Assembly: GCA_047967505.1 (NCBI GenBank)
Contig: CM106538.1
From: Dipteris shenzhenensis
Taxonomy: Eukaryota > Polypodiophyta > Polypodiopsida > Gleicheniales
Reading direction: 5' to 3' (one strand)
Length of the DNA: 64,000 nt
The stretch's first letter is position 1; every line of letters starts with the position of its first letter. This document shows, piece after piece, positions 52,711-64,000 of this stretch. The position numbers and the translations under genes were made by a program. Under the pieces are notes generated by a model that saw nothing but the letters and a program-made list of their open reading frames with translations, ran no database searches and was not told the origin of the DNA.

Positions 52711-54501
52711 CTAGTTAATAGCGCCCAACGGAATTACTTAGCATATGAGAAAGAACTATATGCTATAGTCTATGCTTTAAAAAAGTGGAGGCACTACTTA
52801 TATGGTGCAAAATTTGAGATCATCTTTGATCAGGAGAGCATTAAGTGGATTTGTAATCAGCCAGAGCTTAAAGGTAGAAAAGCTAGATAGGCTGAGTTAA
52901 TGCAAGAGTTTGATATACAATTGACATATAGGAAAGGGAAGTTCAATGTGGTAGCAGACTCTCTTAGCCGAATGCCAATTGTTAATTAATTGAGTTTTAC
53001 TCAATTTCAAAATGATTTCCTAGAGTCCTTAAAGAGTAAATTTGAGTTTGATCCTCACTTCTCTAAAATATGGAAAGCAATTAGAAATAGGAATCCAACT
53101 AATTGAGAGGCTTTCATTGAGGAGTCGCATGGAAATGGTGACACACTACAGGTTGGTGATAAAGAACTCAAGTGGAAAAAATATACTATCGAAGATGGCT
53201 ACTTGCTCTACAAGGGTAGAGTATGTGTCTTGGATAATAATGACATTAGGCACCAAATTCATTTTGAATGTCATGATAGTCTGAGTGCTGGAAACCTGGG
53301 AATTCATAAGACATATGTGCTTTTGAAAAGACCATTCTTTTGGCCTGGAATAGGTAAGGACATCCAAGATTATGTATTGAAGTGCCAAAAATGCCAGGTC
53401 AATAAGGCTGAACGCCTTAAGGTAGGAGGTCTCCTACACCCATTGGAGATTCCATCTGGCAAATGGGAAAGCATCTCCATGGATCTCGTTGTGGGATTAC
53501 CTAGGACACAGAGGGGGCACAACTTTGTGTCGGTAATTGTGGATCGGTTGACCAAGATGGCTCATTTTATTCTAGTCAATGAAGATGTTAAAACTCCAAA
53601 ATTAGCTAGGCTATTTTTTGAGCATATCTAAAGATTGTATGGGCTACCAACCGGCATTGTTAGTAACCGGGATAGCAAATTTAATAGCCATTTTTGGAGG
53701 GCTATGTTTAAGAAGTTAGAAACTTCATTGAGCATCGTGGATCATCCACAGAGTGGTGGTCAAACTGATAGAGTGAATCAAATAATTGAGGATATGCTTT
53801 GAGCATATGTAAGTAGGCGGCAAACTAATTGGGAACAATATTTGCCCATATTAGAATTTGCATATAACAGTGCCAAACATTCAGCTATAGGTTTTAGTCC
53901 ATTCATGATGATGTATGGATTTCAACCAAGAGCCCCAATGATAGTGGGGCTCGAAAAAGAGAAGGTTCAAGTGGCCAAAGACTTTCTTGAAGATATGAAT
54001 CAAGTGCTTAAGTTAGCTAAAGATAGCATAAGAAGAGTTGAGGACAAATCACGAGGTTATGCAAACCCCCACCATAGAAAGTTGGAGTTTGAAGTAAATG
54101 AGAAAGTCTACCTTAAGGTACCTGAATCTTCAGAATCTCTAAAGAGAGGGAAATGTCCAAAGTTGTCTCCTAGGTATTGTGGAACATTCACCATACTTAA
54201 GAGGATTGGAGAACTTGCTTACAAATTAGCCTTACCTGAGGGATGTAGAGTACATCCAATTTTTCATGTTAGTAGGGTAAAAAGAAAATTAGGAGATGAT
54301 GATAATCTCCTTGGAAATGAAGTCCTAGTTGAACTCATTAAACCCACATCTTTACCACATGAACCAAAAAGAATTTCAGATAGACAAGAAAAAAGAACAC
54401 GGCATACAATATGGCAAGAATGTCTGGTTAAGTGGAAAGATAGACCTGAAGAGAGTTCAACATGGGAAAGGGTAAGCAATCTCCAGAGGAGGTTTCCCTA
54501 G
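52711..54501 (+). pseudogene. Chromovirus-type gypsy E: RNase H, integrase, chromodomain, broken
   Basis: The fragment starts in RNase H (NYLAYEKELYAIVYALKKWR, ADSLSRMPIVN). An H2C2 zinc domain follows (HFECHDSLSAGNLGIHKTYV ... CQKCQ), then the integrase core with MDLVVGLPRTQRG and SNRDSKFNSHFW. In HPQSGGQTDRVNQIIED the catalytic Glu of the usual GQTERVN is Asp. The GPY-type region (KLSPRYCGTFTILKRIGELA) and a chromodomain (CLVKWKDRPEESSTWE) close the frame at 54499-54501. Stops lie at about 52888, 52987, 53104, 53628 and 53800. The chromodomain places it among chromoviruses, which target heterochromatin. Confidence 0.88.
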
Positions 54502-54939
54502 TGTAAGGCCCAAGGGAGTGGCTTCTGGCTGCTCCTATCTGCTCCTGAACTTGCTGGATAGTTGGATGCAGAATGAGGCCAAGAGCCTCTGATTTTATAG
54601 GCCCTAAGGGGCTGGCAAAAAATCGACCAGTCAAGCTACCTATGGCCGACCCAAACAGGCCGACTAGGCCCTGACCTGGTCTGCCTATAAATGCCGCTTT
54701 GGGGCCCTCTTTTCTAGGGCCTTTGGCCCACACTTAAAGGCGTCCAGCCCCTAGTTCTGCCCAATATCTGGCCTGGTTGGTTGGCTCCAACCAGCCCTAA
54801 CCAGCCAGTTCTATGGCAAACACTCCTGCTGATTCCCCCCGCCATTAATGCGCCCTGTGCTGGTCTTGCTTCTGCGGACACCTATTGCAAGCGCCTCTTC
54901 TTCTGGATCACCACGCAATCATGCTCCTCATCATATTTT
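54502..54939 (+). repeat. Probable 3' LTR of gypsy E, left part
   Basis: Directly after the chromodomain stop the sequence begins TGTAAGGCCCAAGGGAGTGG and becomes non-coding, rich in GGCC words. It is split by the Copia B insertion at 54940. The continuation is 60769 onward. There is no second LTR in the window to prove the ends. Confidence 0.5.
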
Positions 54940-55291
54940 TGTGAAGATTGTGGGAGAGAGGGAAGAGTCTCACTTGAGGCTTTCTCACAATCACAATGGG
55001 GGAATACACACAAACGTGGAGGCTGAAAACAGTTTTCCTCTTCTTAGTTGTCAAAAGCCAAAAGAACTCAAGTACAAAGAAATAGAAGAACCCTATATGT
55101 GGGTCTCAAACCAAACTCAACTAACTAAGGTGGCATACTAACTGAGCCACGAACTAGTGTAGATAAGGATAGCTGTCATCCAGCTATTATTCGTGGGCGG
55201 TGTACCAACCGCATCTCCAGCTAACAAGTCGGTGACATAAGTACCCAACGGTCACCCTGGCATATCTCGAGTGGAGCTCGATATCTCAACA
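54940..55291 (-). repeat. 3' LTR, young Copia B
   Basis: 352 bp, one base shorter than its partner at GGGAAGAGTC against GGGAAGGAGTC. It is preceded by ATTTT. Confidence 0.97.
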
Positions 55292-58200
55292 CTCCCCCTC
55301 GAGCTCAATCCCAAATCCTGCACACCAAGCAGGTCTCTGAACTTGCGCAGCTTCTCTGCGCCCAATGCTTTCGTGAATATGTCAGCTACCTGATCCTCTG
55401 TGCTGACATAAACTAGATCAATAAGACCTAGTAAAACCTTCTCCCGCACATAGTGATAATGCACCTCAATGTGTTTTGTTCTAGCATGAAAGACTGGGCT
55501 CTTTGCCAAGTGTATACTGCTCATGTTGTCACAATAAATGACAACCGGCCCATCTGTAGACTGATGCATATCATAGAGTAGCTTATGCAACCAAGCTACC
55601 TCACATGCAGCCATTGCTGCACCCCTGTACTCAGCCTCTGTGCTCGACAAGGCAACTGTAGGCTGTTTCTTGCTGCTCCAAGTGACTGCAGCACTCCCAA
55701 AAGAGAACACATATCCACTGGTAGATCGTCTATTAGAAATACTACCAGCCCAATCAGCATCAGTGTATCCATGCAACTGTATCTAAACCCCAGCCTCATA
55801 AAATAGTCCATACTGCAATGTGGGCTTCACATACCTGAGTATGCGTCTAGCCGCATCCAAATGCGGTTTCCTTGGAGCCTGCATAAACTGACTTACCAAC
55901 CCAACAGCATAGCTCAAATCTGGCCTGGTAATAGTCATGTAAATCAAACTTCCTACTATGCGTCTGTACATAGTAGGGTCTTCCAGAAGCTCACCTGCAT
56001 CTGTGCTCAGCTTCACATTCTGCTCCAAAGGAACTGAAATAGGCTTACAGCCTGTCATCCCATATTTGGACAGCATGTCCAATCCATACTTCCTCTGCAA
56101 GAGCTGTATCCCACTTGGTGATCTAATCACCTCAATGCCCAAGAAATAACGCAGCTCTCCCAAATCCTTCATCTCAAACTTCTGCCTCAATAGCATTTTC
56201 ACATGAAGGATATCTTCATCACTATCACCTGTGATGATCAAATCATCAACATAAATGACCAGTAGCATAATCCCTTTCTTTGTTTTTCTCACATAGAGTG
56301 AGAAATCTGCCTTGGAAATCTGAAAGCCAATAGTGACAAGATACTGTCCTATCTTGTCAGACCATGCTCTAGGTGCTTGCTTCAAGCCATACAAGGCTTT
56401 CTTCAACCTGCAAACAAACTCAGGATGAATAGCATGAACATAACCTGCTGGCTGCTCCATAAAGACCTCTTCTTGCAAATCACCATGCAAGAAGGCATTC
56501 TTTACATCCATCTGATGTAAAGACCATCCCTTTGATGCAGCCATAGCAATGGCTGCTCTTACGGTTGCCATCCTTGCAACCGGGCTGAAAGTTTCTTCAT
56601 AATCAATGCCATATGTCTGTGCATACCCCTTGACAACTAATCTTGCCTTGTATCTATTCACAGAACCATTTGCATTGTGCTTGATCTTATAAACCCACTT
56701 ACAACCAATTGCATTCTTGCCTTTAGGCAAAGGCACCAATTCCCATGTAGCATTAGCATCCAAGGCATCCATTTCTTCATCCATGGCTTTCTCCCATTTT
56801 TCATTTCCCATGGCTTGCTCAAAAGAAGTGGGTTCTGGTTCCTGTATCACTTTGACCATATAGGCATAGTGAATGGCTATAAATCCATCATATTTCAGCC
56901 TATCCACAGGATACCTAACCCTGGTAGACCTGCGCAAAATAGGCTCACTTCCAGGTGCTCTCAAAACATCCCTGGTCTTCCTTACTCCAGGTGTAACAAC
57001 AGAAGGAATACCCAACTCATCATCAATGCTCTATTCTGAGCCACTGGATTCACCATCCACATAAGAGTGACCTGCATTCACATCAAACATGGGCTGATCT
57101 ACCTTCTCTTTTCCTTTTTGTGATACCTGCGTACCACTATCTGCATTGCTTTGAGAAGATTCTCTTGATCTCAATCTACCTGTCCATGGTGAAGTATGTG
57201 AACCACTGCTAGAGGACACTCCAGGTCCACTGATATTTTGTGATTGCTGCTGTGCATTTTGTGCAGCATTACCATTTTGTGCATCTACATCAATCATCAC
57301 ATTTACTGGTTTATACCAGCTGCTCATCTCATCAAAAACAACATCTCTGCTCACTGTGAACTTATGTGTAGAAGGGTTATAGCATCTATACCCTTTCTGC
57401 TGCAGAGAATAACCAATAAAGACGCACTTCTCAGCTTTTGGATCCAACTTGGACCTCAACTCATCTGGCACATGGACATAAGCAATGCAACCAAAAATCT
57501 TTAAATGAGAAATATATGGTTTCCTACCAGTATACATCTCCTTTGGTGTCATGCCATGTATTGCTGTAGTGGGAGTCCTGTTCATTATATAGACTACTGT
57601 AGCAACTGCTTCAGCCCAATAATAATCTGGTAGATCTTTTTCATTTAGCATAGCCCGAGATACCTCTCCAACATGCCTGTTTTTTCTTTCTGCAATTCCA
57701 TTTTGCTATGGGGTATGACTGCATGAATATTGCTGCTTTATACCATGCTCCTGCAAGAACCTTGCAAACTCATTTGAGAGGTACTCTCCCCCTCCATCTG
57801 ACCTTAGGCATTTTATTTGCAGGCCTGTTTCTTTTTCAACCATAGCTTTGAAAGCTTTGAAGTGCCCAAACACTTCACTTTTCTTTTTCATAAAATACAC
57901 CCACAGTTTTCTGCTGAAGTCATCAATAAATGTGACAAAATAGTGACAGCCTCCAATAGATGCAGCTTTTGTAGTCCACACATCAGAGTGGATTAATTCC
58001 AATGGCTTTTTACTCTCTTGAACATGCCTAGGAAAAGGTTTCCTTGCCTGTTTCCCAAATTGACAGGCTTCACAAATCTTGTGCATTTCTGCAACCTTGA
58101 ATTTTGGCAATCCTGCAACAATATTTTGGGCTTGCATTGATTTAAGTCGCTGTATATTAACATGACCAATGCGTTTGTGCCAGATATCAATATCTGCAAC

Positions 58201-58666
58201 TACACCGGTTCCATGTGCAAACATTGCTGCACTCAATTCAGGCATGTCCGCATCCAACGTAAACATCCTGCCCTTCTTCTTTCCTTTTGCTATCAAGCGA
58301 CCATTATTTTTCATATCCTCAACAAAGCATCCATGAGGATTAAATTTGACCTGCAAGCCCTGCTCAACCATATGACCAACAGAAACCAGGTTCTTGGTGA
58401 TGTTCGGGACATGAAATACATCAGACAAGTATTTCTTTTTCCCATCCTGCATAGACAAAGGAATTTTGCCAATCTGCACAATAGGATGTGCAGTATCATC
58501 ACCAGTCTCCACAAATCCTGGCTTTTCCATCTTCCTTGCATCTTGCATCCATTCTGCATGACCTGTCATGTGGTTTGACGCACCTGAGTCAACATACCAC
58601 ACATCATTTTGTTCTTCTGCACTTGTCACAGAATTGGTCATATGCTGCACCATAAATAGATGCTCA
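55252..58666 (-). pseudogene. Young Copia B protease to RNase H
   Basis: The protease (WYVDSGASNHMTGHA) and integrase (HSDVWTTKA, RSDGGGEYLSNE) are intact to a TAG near 57706, where other copies have CAG in HTPQQNG. Reading resumes through AERKNRHVGEV to a TAG near 57030. The reverse transcriptase (57015-55783) is complete, including VIYVDDLIITGDSDED, and ends at a TAG near 55785. RNase H (55776-55252) keeps [33 protein letters not shown] and [15 protein letters not shown]. All three breaks are CAG-to-TAG type changes, which suggests methylation-driven decay rather than indels. Confidence 0.92.
55292..55300 (-). other. Polypurine tract, young Copia B
   Basis: GAGGGGGAG on the minus strand directly before the 3' LTR. 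Confidence 0.85.
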
Positions 58667-58913
58667 CTCGGGGGGGTCACTCATCATATGTAACCCTATC
58701 ACGTGAGTTCAACAGAAGGATTTTTTTAATTTCTAAAATTTACAGAAATAAATATACATAAGGGACTATTTAAAATAGTTTTGGAAAAAATTTACAGATT
58801 TGTATAGAAAAGGGGTACATTTTATTAATGAAAATTTTTACAGATAAGGGACTTTAAATATAGGCCTTGAACGCACGTGATATAGAGGGTTTATACATAG
58901 TGACCCCCCCGAG
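58667..58913 (+). mobile_element. hAT-like MITE, copy 1, inserted in Copia B gag
   Basis: 247 bp with inverted ends CTCGGGGGGGTCAC, flanked by the 8-bp duplication GATGCTCA (58659-58666 and 58914-58921). The empty site is visible in the copy at 34046 (AATGCTCATTTC). Eight-base duplication fits the hAT superfamily. No coding capacity. It contains CACGTGA near both ends. Confidence 0.93.
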
Positions 58914-59871
58914 GATGCTCATTTCTGTCATCACCCTGCCTGCTAGAAGATGCATAATTGCCTTGCTGCAATTTTCCACTCATAATGTCATTCTGCTTTT
59001 TATAGCAGTCCTTAGCCATATGACCCATTTTGCCACAATAGTAGCATTCAACATTGCTGTTTGCATTTTGGCTTCTCTGCCATCCACCACGGCCTCTTTG
59101 GCTCCCCCTGCCTCTAGAGTTCCCACGTCCTCCTGCATAGGACTGGTTTTCTTGCGTTTGGTGCATATTCTGATTTCTACCACGGCCTGCAGATCGGCCT
59201 CCTCTACCTCTGCCTCTACCTCTGCCAGCATTTGAGTAGAAGACAGTTTCTTTTGAAGTTCCTGCTGAAGAAGATGCACCCCCATTTCTCTGCTCTTCAG
59301 AAATTAGAAGAGCAATCAACTCCTCAAAATCAGGAAAGTTTTCACGGACGGCAATGGATGTCCGGAACTATGCATAATCCTTTCCTAGACCATTCAAGGT
59401 CACAGAAACCAAATCGTCATCATCCACTGGTGACCCAATGGAAGCAAGTGCATCTGCAATTTTCTTCACTTTCATGTGGTAGTCATTTATGCTCAAATTT
59501 TCTCTCTGCACATTGTGCAACTCCTGTTTGAGTTGCATTTTCCTGGCTTGCGTATTTGTGCTATACGTTTTTGCCAAAGTATCCCATGCCTCCTTTGGCG
59601 TATTTGCATCCTGAATATGCACAATCATGGAGTCCGAAATACTGATAGACAGCCAGTACATAACTTTCCTGGCTCTCTCATGCCATCCTTTGAATGCCTG
59701 CATTTCCTGTTGACTGGGAACATTAGGAAGAACAGGTTCTTCTTCATTTCCTGTAATGAATTCCCAATAGCCTTTTCCCATCAAGAAATTCGTCATTCTA
59801 AACTTCCATGCCTGGAAGTTGTTCTTGTCAAGCTTTTCAGTGACAATCTGTGAAAGAGAATCAGATGCCAT
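58914..59871 (-). pseudogene. Young Copia B gag, split by a MITE
   Basis: The start is the ATG at 59871 (MASDSLSQIVTEKLDKNNFQ). The frame has a TAG near 59368 (CAG in the sibling) and is otherwise open through the Arg/Gly region and a complete zinc knuckle (CYYCGKMGHMAKDC). The MITE then separates it from the protease. Confidence 0.92.
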
Positions 59872-60398
59872 TACAGAACACTGCAAAAAACATAGCTTTT
59901 TGCCTCACACGGGCAGATCTGCAAAACTAACGAAAGTGGTATTTCACCACACAGTCACTTCCTAGTGACGATTTTGCATCAACAGGTAACAGGCATGAAT
60001 CTGCAACTCCCAATATCTCTGCACACAGGCATACGATGCAATTTGTATGGCACCTTTCCACCAACTAGCCGCGCAGTGGTCGCACAACAAAAAACAAGGC
60101 CTTTTTCTGAGTGCCTGCGAAGAACTTCCGCCTTCAAAACGGGCCCCGAAATGGCCTCAAATCAGAAAAATAAAGTCACTAAGGGCTATGCCCTTTCCCG
60201 CAGCATATACTGCGCTCTCGCCACAGCTCTCGCCACACCGCGAAGGGCGTCTCAATCTGAAACAGTGCACTCCTGCACTTCTGGCTGTGCTACCTGCAGA
60301 GATTTTCTCCCAAACTCGAAATAGGAAAGCAACAGTGGTCCTCTTACCAGGACACCACGAACTTGGCTTGCTTTCTTGAGCTCCTTACCACAAACAAG

Positions 60399-60410
60399 GC
60401 TCTGATACCA
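60399..60410 (-). other. Primer-binding site, initiator tRNA-Met
   Basis: TGGTATCAGAGC on the minus strand, directly inside the 5' LTR. Confidence 0.95.
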
Positions 60411-60763
60411 TGTGAAGATTGTGGGAGAGAGGGAAGGAGTCTCACTTGAGGCTTTCTCACAATCACAATGGGGGAATACACACAAAGGTGGAGGCTGAAA
60501 ACAGTTTTCCTCTTCTTAGTTGTCAAAAGCCAAAAGAACTCAAGTACAAAGAAATAGAAGAACCCTGTATGTGGGTCTCAAACCAAACTCAACTAACTAA
60601 GGTGGCATACTAACTGAGCCACGAACTAGTGTAGATAAGGATAGCTGTCATCCAGCTATTATTCGTGGGCGGTGTACCAACCGCATCTCCAGCTAACAAG
60701 TCGGTGACATAAGTACCCAACGGTCACCCTGGCATATCTCGAGTGGAGCTCGATATCTCAACA
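60411..60763 (-). repeat. 5' LTR, young Copia B
   Basis: 353-bp partner of 54940-55291, followed by ATTTT. Confidence 0.97.
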
Positions 60764-61174
60764 ATTTTTTCTGCCAGGGCAGATGCAAGACATCCTGTCC
60801 CCGCCATCTCTGTTTCACAAAGGTGTCTTTTGACGCAGCCATGCTCATCTCTCCAGGTAATTCACTCTTTGTTGTCTGACTAGGACCCACATGGTAGCCA
60901 GGATGTTACCCATGTGGCACTCTCTCAAACCCTAGGTTCACAGCCTTGCATGCTCTCCTCATTTGGGGGCTTACAGATGGGGAGGTGACCTTTCCAACAC
61001 CCCCTCTCAACGACACCTCTCAGCCCAATGCCAACACGTCGATGACGATGCTCTAGTAACTCCCTATATAGACGGCCGTCGATTGATGCACAGGTAGCAT
61101 TTGACAGACAATTAGACCACAGAGAGGTAGTCTGACGCTATGCCACGTGTTAAGAACTGCAGTCTGATGCACAG
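60764..61174 (+). other. Continuation of the probable gypsy E LTR
   Basis: Once the Copia B insertion is removed this follows 54939. It has no reading frame of note. A CTATATAGAC word at about 61064 could be a TATA box. The right limit is unclear. Confidence 0.4.
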
Positions 61175-61421
61175 CTCGGGGGGGTCACTATGTACAAACC
61201 CTCTATATCACGTGCGTTCAAGGCCTATATTTAAAATCCCTTATCTGTAAAATTTTTCATTAATAAAATGTACCCCTTTTCTATACAAATCTGTAATTTT
61301 TTTCCAAACCTATTTAAAATAGTCCCTTATGTATATTTATTTCTGTAAATTTTAGAAATAAAAAATATCCTTTTGTTGAACTCACGTGATAGAGTTACAT
61401 ATGATGAGTGACCCCCCCGAG
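61175..61421 (-). mobile_element. hAT-like MITE, copy 2
   Basis: 247 bp, the same family as 58667-58913 but inverted, with the same CTCGGGGGGGTCAC ends. Flanked by its own 8-bp duplication ATGCACAG (61167-61174 and 61422-61429). Confidence 0.93.
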
Positions 61422-61429
61422 ATGCACAG

Positions 61430-61895
61430 TCAGAAAAGAGAGAGGGAGATAGAGGGGGAGGGAAGGGAGGGAGGGAGGGACGTCCAAGGGGGAGAGGGAG
61501 AGGGGGGAGAGAGCAAGAGAGCAAAGGAGAGAGTAAGAGAGCTCGAGAGCTCGAGAGCTAGAGATAGTTTAACGAGCATTTAGTCTTCTCCCACTCGCCC
61601 ACTTAACTCCAGTTAACTCCCCACGAGTGTGCTGCTTTTCAACAACCTTGCATAATAGCTCGAGATCCTCTGATCCACATCTCTCTTACATAATAGAGAG
61701 AGAGAGAGAGAGAGAAAGAGAAAGAGAGAGAGAGAGAGTATGAGAAAGAGTTAGAGAGAGAGAGAGCAGAAGAAAGAGAGAGAGAGAGAGAGAGTAAGAT
61801 AAAGAGTTAGAGAGAGAGAGAGAGCAGAAGAAAGAGAGAGAGAGAGAGAGAGAGAGACACACACACACAGAGGGAGGGAGGGAGAGAGGGAGAGG
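61430..61895 (+). repeat. GA-rich and GA/AC microsatellite tract
   Basis: 61430-61565 is a degenerate GGGA/GAGA run with GAGAGCTC words. 61695-61865 is a (GA)n tract with a repeated unit of about 65 bases containing AGAGTAAGATAAAGAGTTAG, ending in (AC)n. Frames here encode only Ser/Leu or Arg/Glu runs. Confidence 0.8.
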
Positions 61896-61959
61896 GGGTA
61901 ATGTCTTGGAAAGTCTTTCTTTTTCATAAATTATGTGCCATGCCTTTTTTTTCCTTTTT

Positions 61960-63310
61960 GGTCTGCCCTCAGGGTAGCCTTAGCAACGATGAGATCAATT
62001 ATACTATCACTAAAAGAGAAGCCCTAGGCACCGACCATCAAGCATTGCTTTATCTAGTGAATCGTCTATGTACAACTGGAAGAATAACCAGATGGCTCCT
62101 CTTGCTTCAAGAATTCGATTTCAAAATAGTGGTCCACAAAGGTGCCTAACACTACATTATCGATCACATGTCTCGTGTCAAGTCAAGAAAAGAAGCCACT
62201 GGAGTAGAAGATGACTTGCCAAATGCAACACTTTTTCAAATAGATGTTGTTCCAAATTGGTGTGCAAATATCATTGGATACTTAATGGCTGGAAGTCCAC
62301 CCCCTAAAATGAAAGCAGGGGACGCCAGAAAACTAATTCTAAAAGCTACACCCTATCAACTCATAGCAGGACAACTATACAAGATGGGCAAGGACTGGGT
62401 TTTAAGGAGATGTGTAATGCCACATGAGATCATGCCAATCCTCAGTAAAGTCCATGAAGGCATTGTAGGAGGACACTTCCAAGGGGAAACAACAGCAAGA
62501 AAAGTCCTCCTTGTAGGCTACTGATGGCCAACACTTTGGATAGATGCCTATGAATATGTCAACGTACTACTAAACCACAACATAAGGACTTCAATCCCCT
62601 AACAACAGTCGTTGCACAAAAGCCATTTGAAAAATGGGGGATTGATTTTGTGGGTCCCACCCATCCAACAACAACCGGAACACATGCATACTACATCATT
62701 GTGGCCACAGATTACTTTACCAAATGGGCTAAAGCTAAAGCAATCAAAAAGGCAAATGCCAAAAGCACAATAAGAGAATGTGATCACTTGATTCGGATGC
62801 CCCATTAAAATTGTGTCAGATAGAGGCACACATTTTGTCAATGAGGCTATCCAAGAACTCTTGTCTGGCTTTATGGTAATCCATAGAAAAAGCACACCCT
62901 ACTAACCCCCAAGGGAATGGACATGCCAAATCCACCAACAAAATATTATGCATTATCCTCACCAAGGTAGTAGAACCAAAGCGTTCTTATTGGACAGAGA
63001 AACTAAATGCAGCCTTATAAGCATACCGAACCACACTCAAGGTTAGTACAAGGAATACACCTTTTTAATTGGTGTACGGCCTCGAAGCTGTGGTGCCATT
63101 GGGATTTGTAAAACCAAGCCTATGCATAGCAGTACAGGAACGCATGGGAGATCATGCATCCTTGAAAGAAAGACTCTATCAATTGGAGAAGCATATAGAG
63201 ACTAGATCAGTCGCCTATCATGCCATGACAACAGAAAAATATAGAAGAAAGGCATGGTTTGACAAAAAACTTAAAGCCAAGACATCAAGGAAGGTGATCT
63301 AGTTTTGCTA
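61960..63310 (+). pseudogene. Ty3/gypsy fragment F: RNase H to integrase, heavily broken
   Basis: RNase H tail (NYTITKREALGTDHQALLYL, TGRITRWLLLLQEFDF), then an H2C2 zinc region (VHEGIVGGHFQGETTARKVL). The integrase core (WGIDFVGPTHPTT, YFTKWAKAKAIK, IVSDRGTHFVNEA) is followed by NPQGNGHAKSTNKIL, where the catalytic Glu position is Lys. A C-terminal segment (VYGLEAVVPLGF, RLYQLEKHIETRSVAYHAMT) ends the recognisable part. Stops and frameshifts occur throughout. It is a different lineage from gypsy D, E and G, with no chromodomain seen. Confidence 0.82.
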
Positions 63311-64000
63311 TGCAATGCCAAAGTCCACAAGGGCAAACTCAAATATCACCTAACCTCAGCACATGCTCAATAGGTGGAAGAACTTGCGCAAGTACAACTC
63401 CCTTTAATTCAAAGAGAAGAAGAGCTCCAGGATTTCAGGGAAAGCTTGTAGACATACAATAATCTTTGGCAGCACACACTTTCAGCATTGAAAATCTTAC
63501 AAGGGAATGCCAAATATTAAAGGACCAACTTGCCACTGCTACAGAGGCAAGAATTGCTTAAGCATAAGTCTTGGACCAATGGTCCAATACTAGTGAAGTC
63601 ATTCCTCAACAAGCTTAGGGATGCATATACATCCATCTACCATTAGTATAAGGAAAAAATAAATGAGATGCAATCCCAAAAGAAAGACATCTCAAATCTT
63701 GAACTCCAATTGCTAGTGCAAACCAATGAGGCAATGGAAGACACCACAAATGAAGTCCCCCTATAGTGCACGACGATGGTATACCAAGAGCTTGTGGCTG
63801 TTCTACAAGTGGAAGATCACCTAAAAGCATGAGTGCTTATCCAAAGGAAACAACTCCAGCTCAATATCATATCTGCTAATCCAAAAATCAAATGGGAATG
63901 TTCCATAGGGGAAAAAACTTTGCGCAAAATTTGCCAAGACTTGCCTGAAGATGAAAAGCCATCTTCTACTTGTCTACACATGTTGGGTTTACTACATTTA
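63311..64000 (+). other. Decayed reading frame following gypsy F
   Basis: Charged, Gln/Leu-rich peptide fragments (for example VEELAQVQLPLIQREEELQD, YKEKINEMQSQKKDISNLEL) with several stops suggest a former coiled-coil protein, perhaps a second frame of the same gypsy element. No family is recognised. The window ends inside it. Confidence 0.35.

Larger units (their letters stand above)
54940..60763 (-). mobile_element. Complete young Copia B retrotransposon
   Basis: LTRs of 352 and 353 bp (54940-55291 and 60411-60763), flanked by ATTTT (54935-54939 and 60764-60768), differ by about two substitutions and one indel. The internal region has the same order as the copy at 34046 and is nearly identical to it. 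No frameshift was seen in gag or pol, only a few C-to-T stops and one later MITE insertion (58667-58913). It is the youngest LTR element here. Confidence 0.97.

Noticed and set aside
61686-61868. Leu/Ser-rich open frame
   Set aside because: It is the antisense reading of a GA microsatellite.

Overview
The window is nuclear DNA from a land plant, and almost all of it is transposable elements nested in or joined to one another. Three things point to a non-seed plant, probably a fern or lycophyte. The only host-type gene is a microbial-type terpene synthase (17691-18714, minus), a class known from ferns, lycophytes and bryophytes but not from seed plants. The telomere-like repeats are of the plant CCCTAAA type. 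All four complete or partial plant DNA-transposon and LTR-element classes seen here use plant-type signals, such as the initiator-tRNA-Met primer site TGGTATCAGAGC. No gene in the window looks both intact and expressed.

Layout. 1-2735 is a truncated Copia element (family A, plus strand). 4835-11793 is a complete but dead family A copy on the minus strand (257-bp LTRs, 5-bp target duplication GATTT, a 2.3-kb leader with an array of decayed TGACGTGGCA motifs). 11975-13968 is a short CACTA-type derivative with atypical CACAA ends that keeps only the transposase C-terminus. 13972-17690 is repeat-poor intergenic DNA. 17691-18714 is the frameshifted terpene synthase. 19128-19528 is a Tourist-like MITE flanked by TTA. 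19650-20330 is a degenerate repeat array.

20435-39956 is the most unusual object. It is bounded by a perfect 27-bp inverted repeat and a 4-bp direct repeat GAGG, and I interpret it as one large DNA transposon of about 13.9 kb, into which a 5.6-kb Copia family B element (34046-39642) later inserted. It carries two divergent genes. One is an unrecognised protein (21074-24467, minus). The other is a DUF7869-like RNase-H-fold transposase (30570-33956, plus) preceded by a Tnp1/En/Spm-like domain. Between them lie 5.5 kb of extraordinary non-coding DNA: alternating polypyrimidine/polypurine blocks, telomere-like repeats in inverted orientation, and dozens of palindromes built on the core TTGCNNNNGCAA. 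Both coding regions now carry stops and frameshifts.

40766-47430 is a head-to-tail chimera of two defective Copia B copies. 47431-52639 holds a Ty3/gypsy element (D) reduced to its LTRs and an integrase tail, with a circularly permuted fragment of another gypsy element (G) in its left LTR. 52711-54501 is a chromovirus-type gypsy fragment (E). 54940-60763 is a recent, nearly intact Copia B copy (target duplication ATTTT) interrupted by a 247-bp hAT-like MITE, and a second copy of that MITE sits at 61175-61421. GA/AC microsatellites and a decayed gypsy fragment (F) fill the end.

The order of events can be read from the nesting: the large transposon and gypsy E came first, the two complete Copia B copies inserted later (their LTR pairs differ at about 6 and 3 positions), and the MITE inserted into one of them last.
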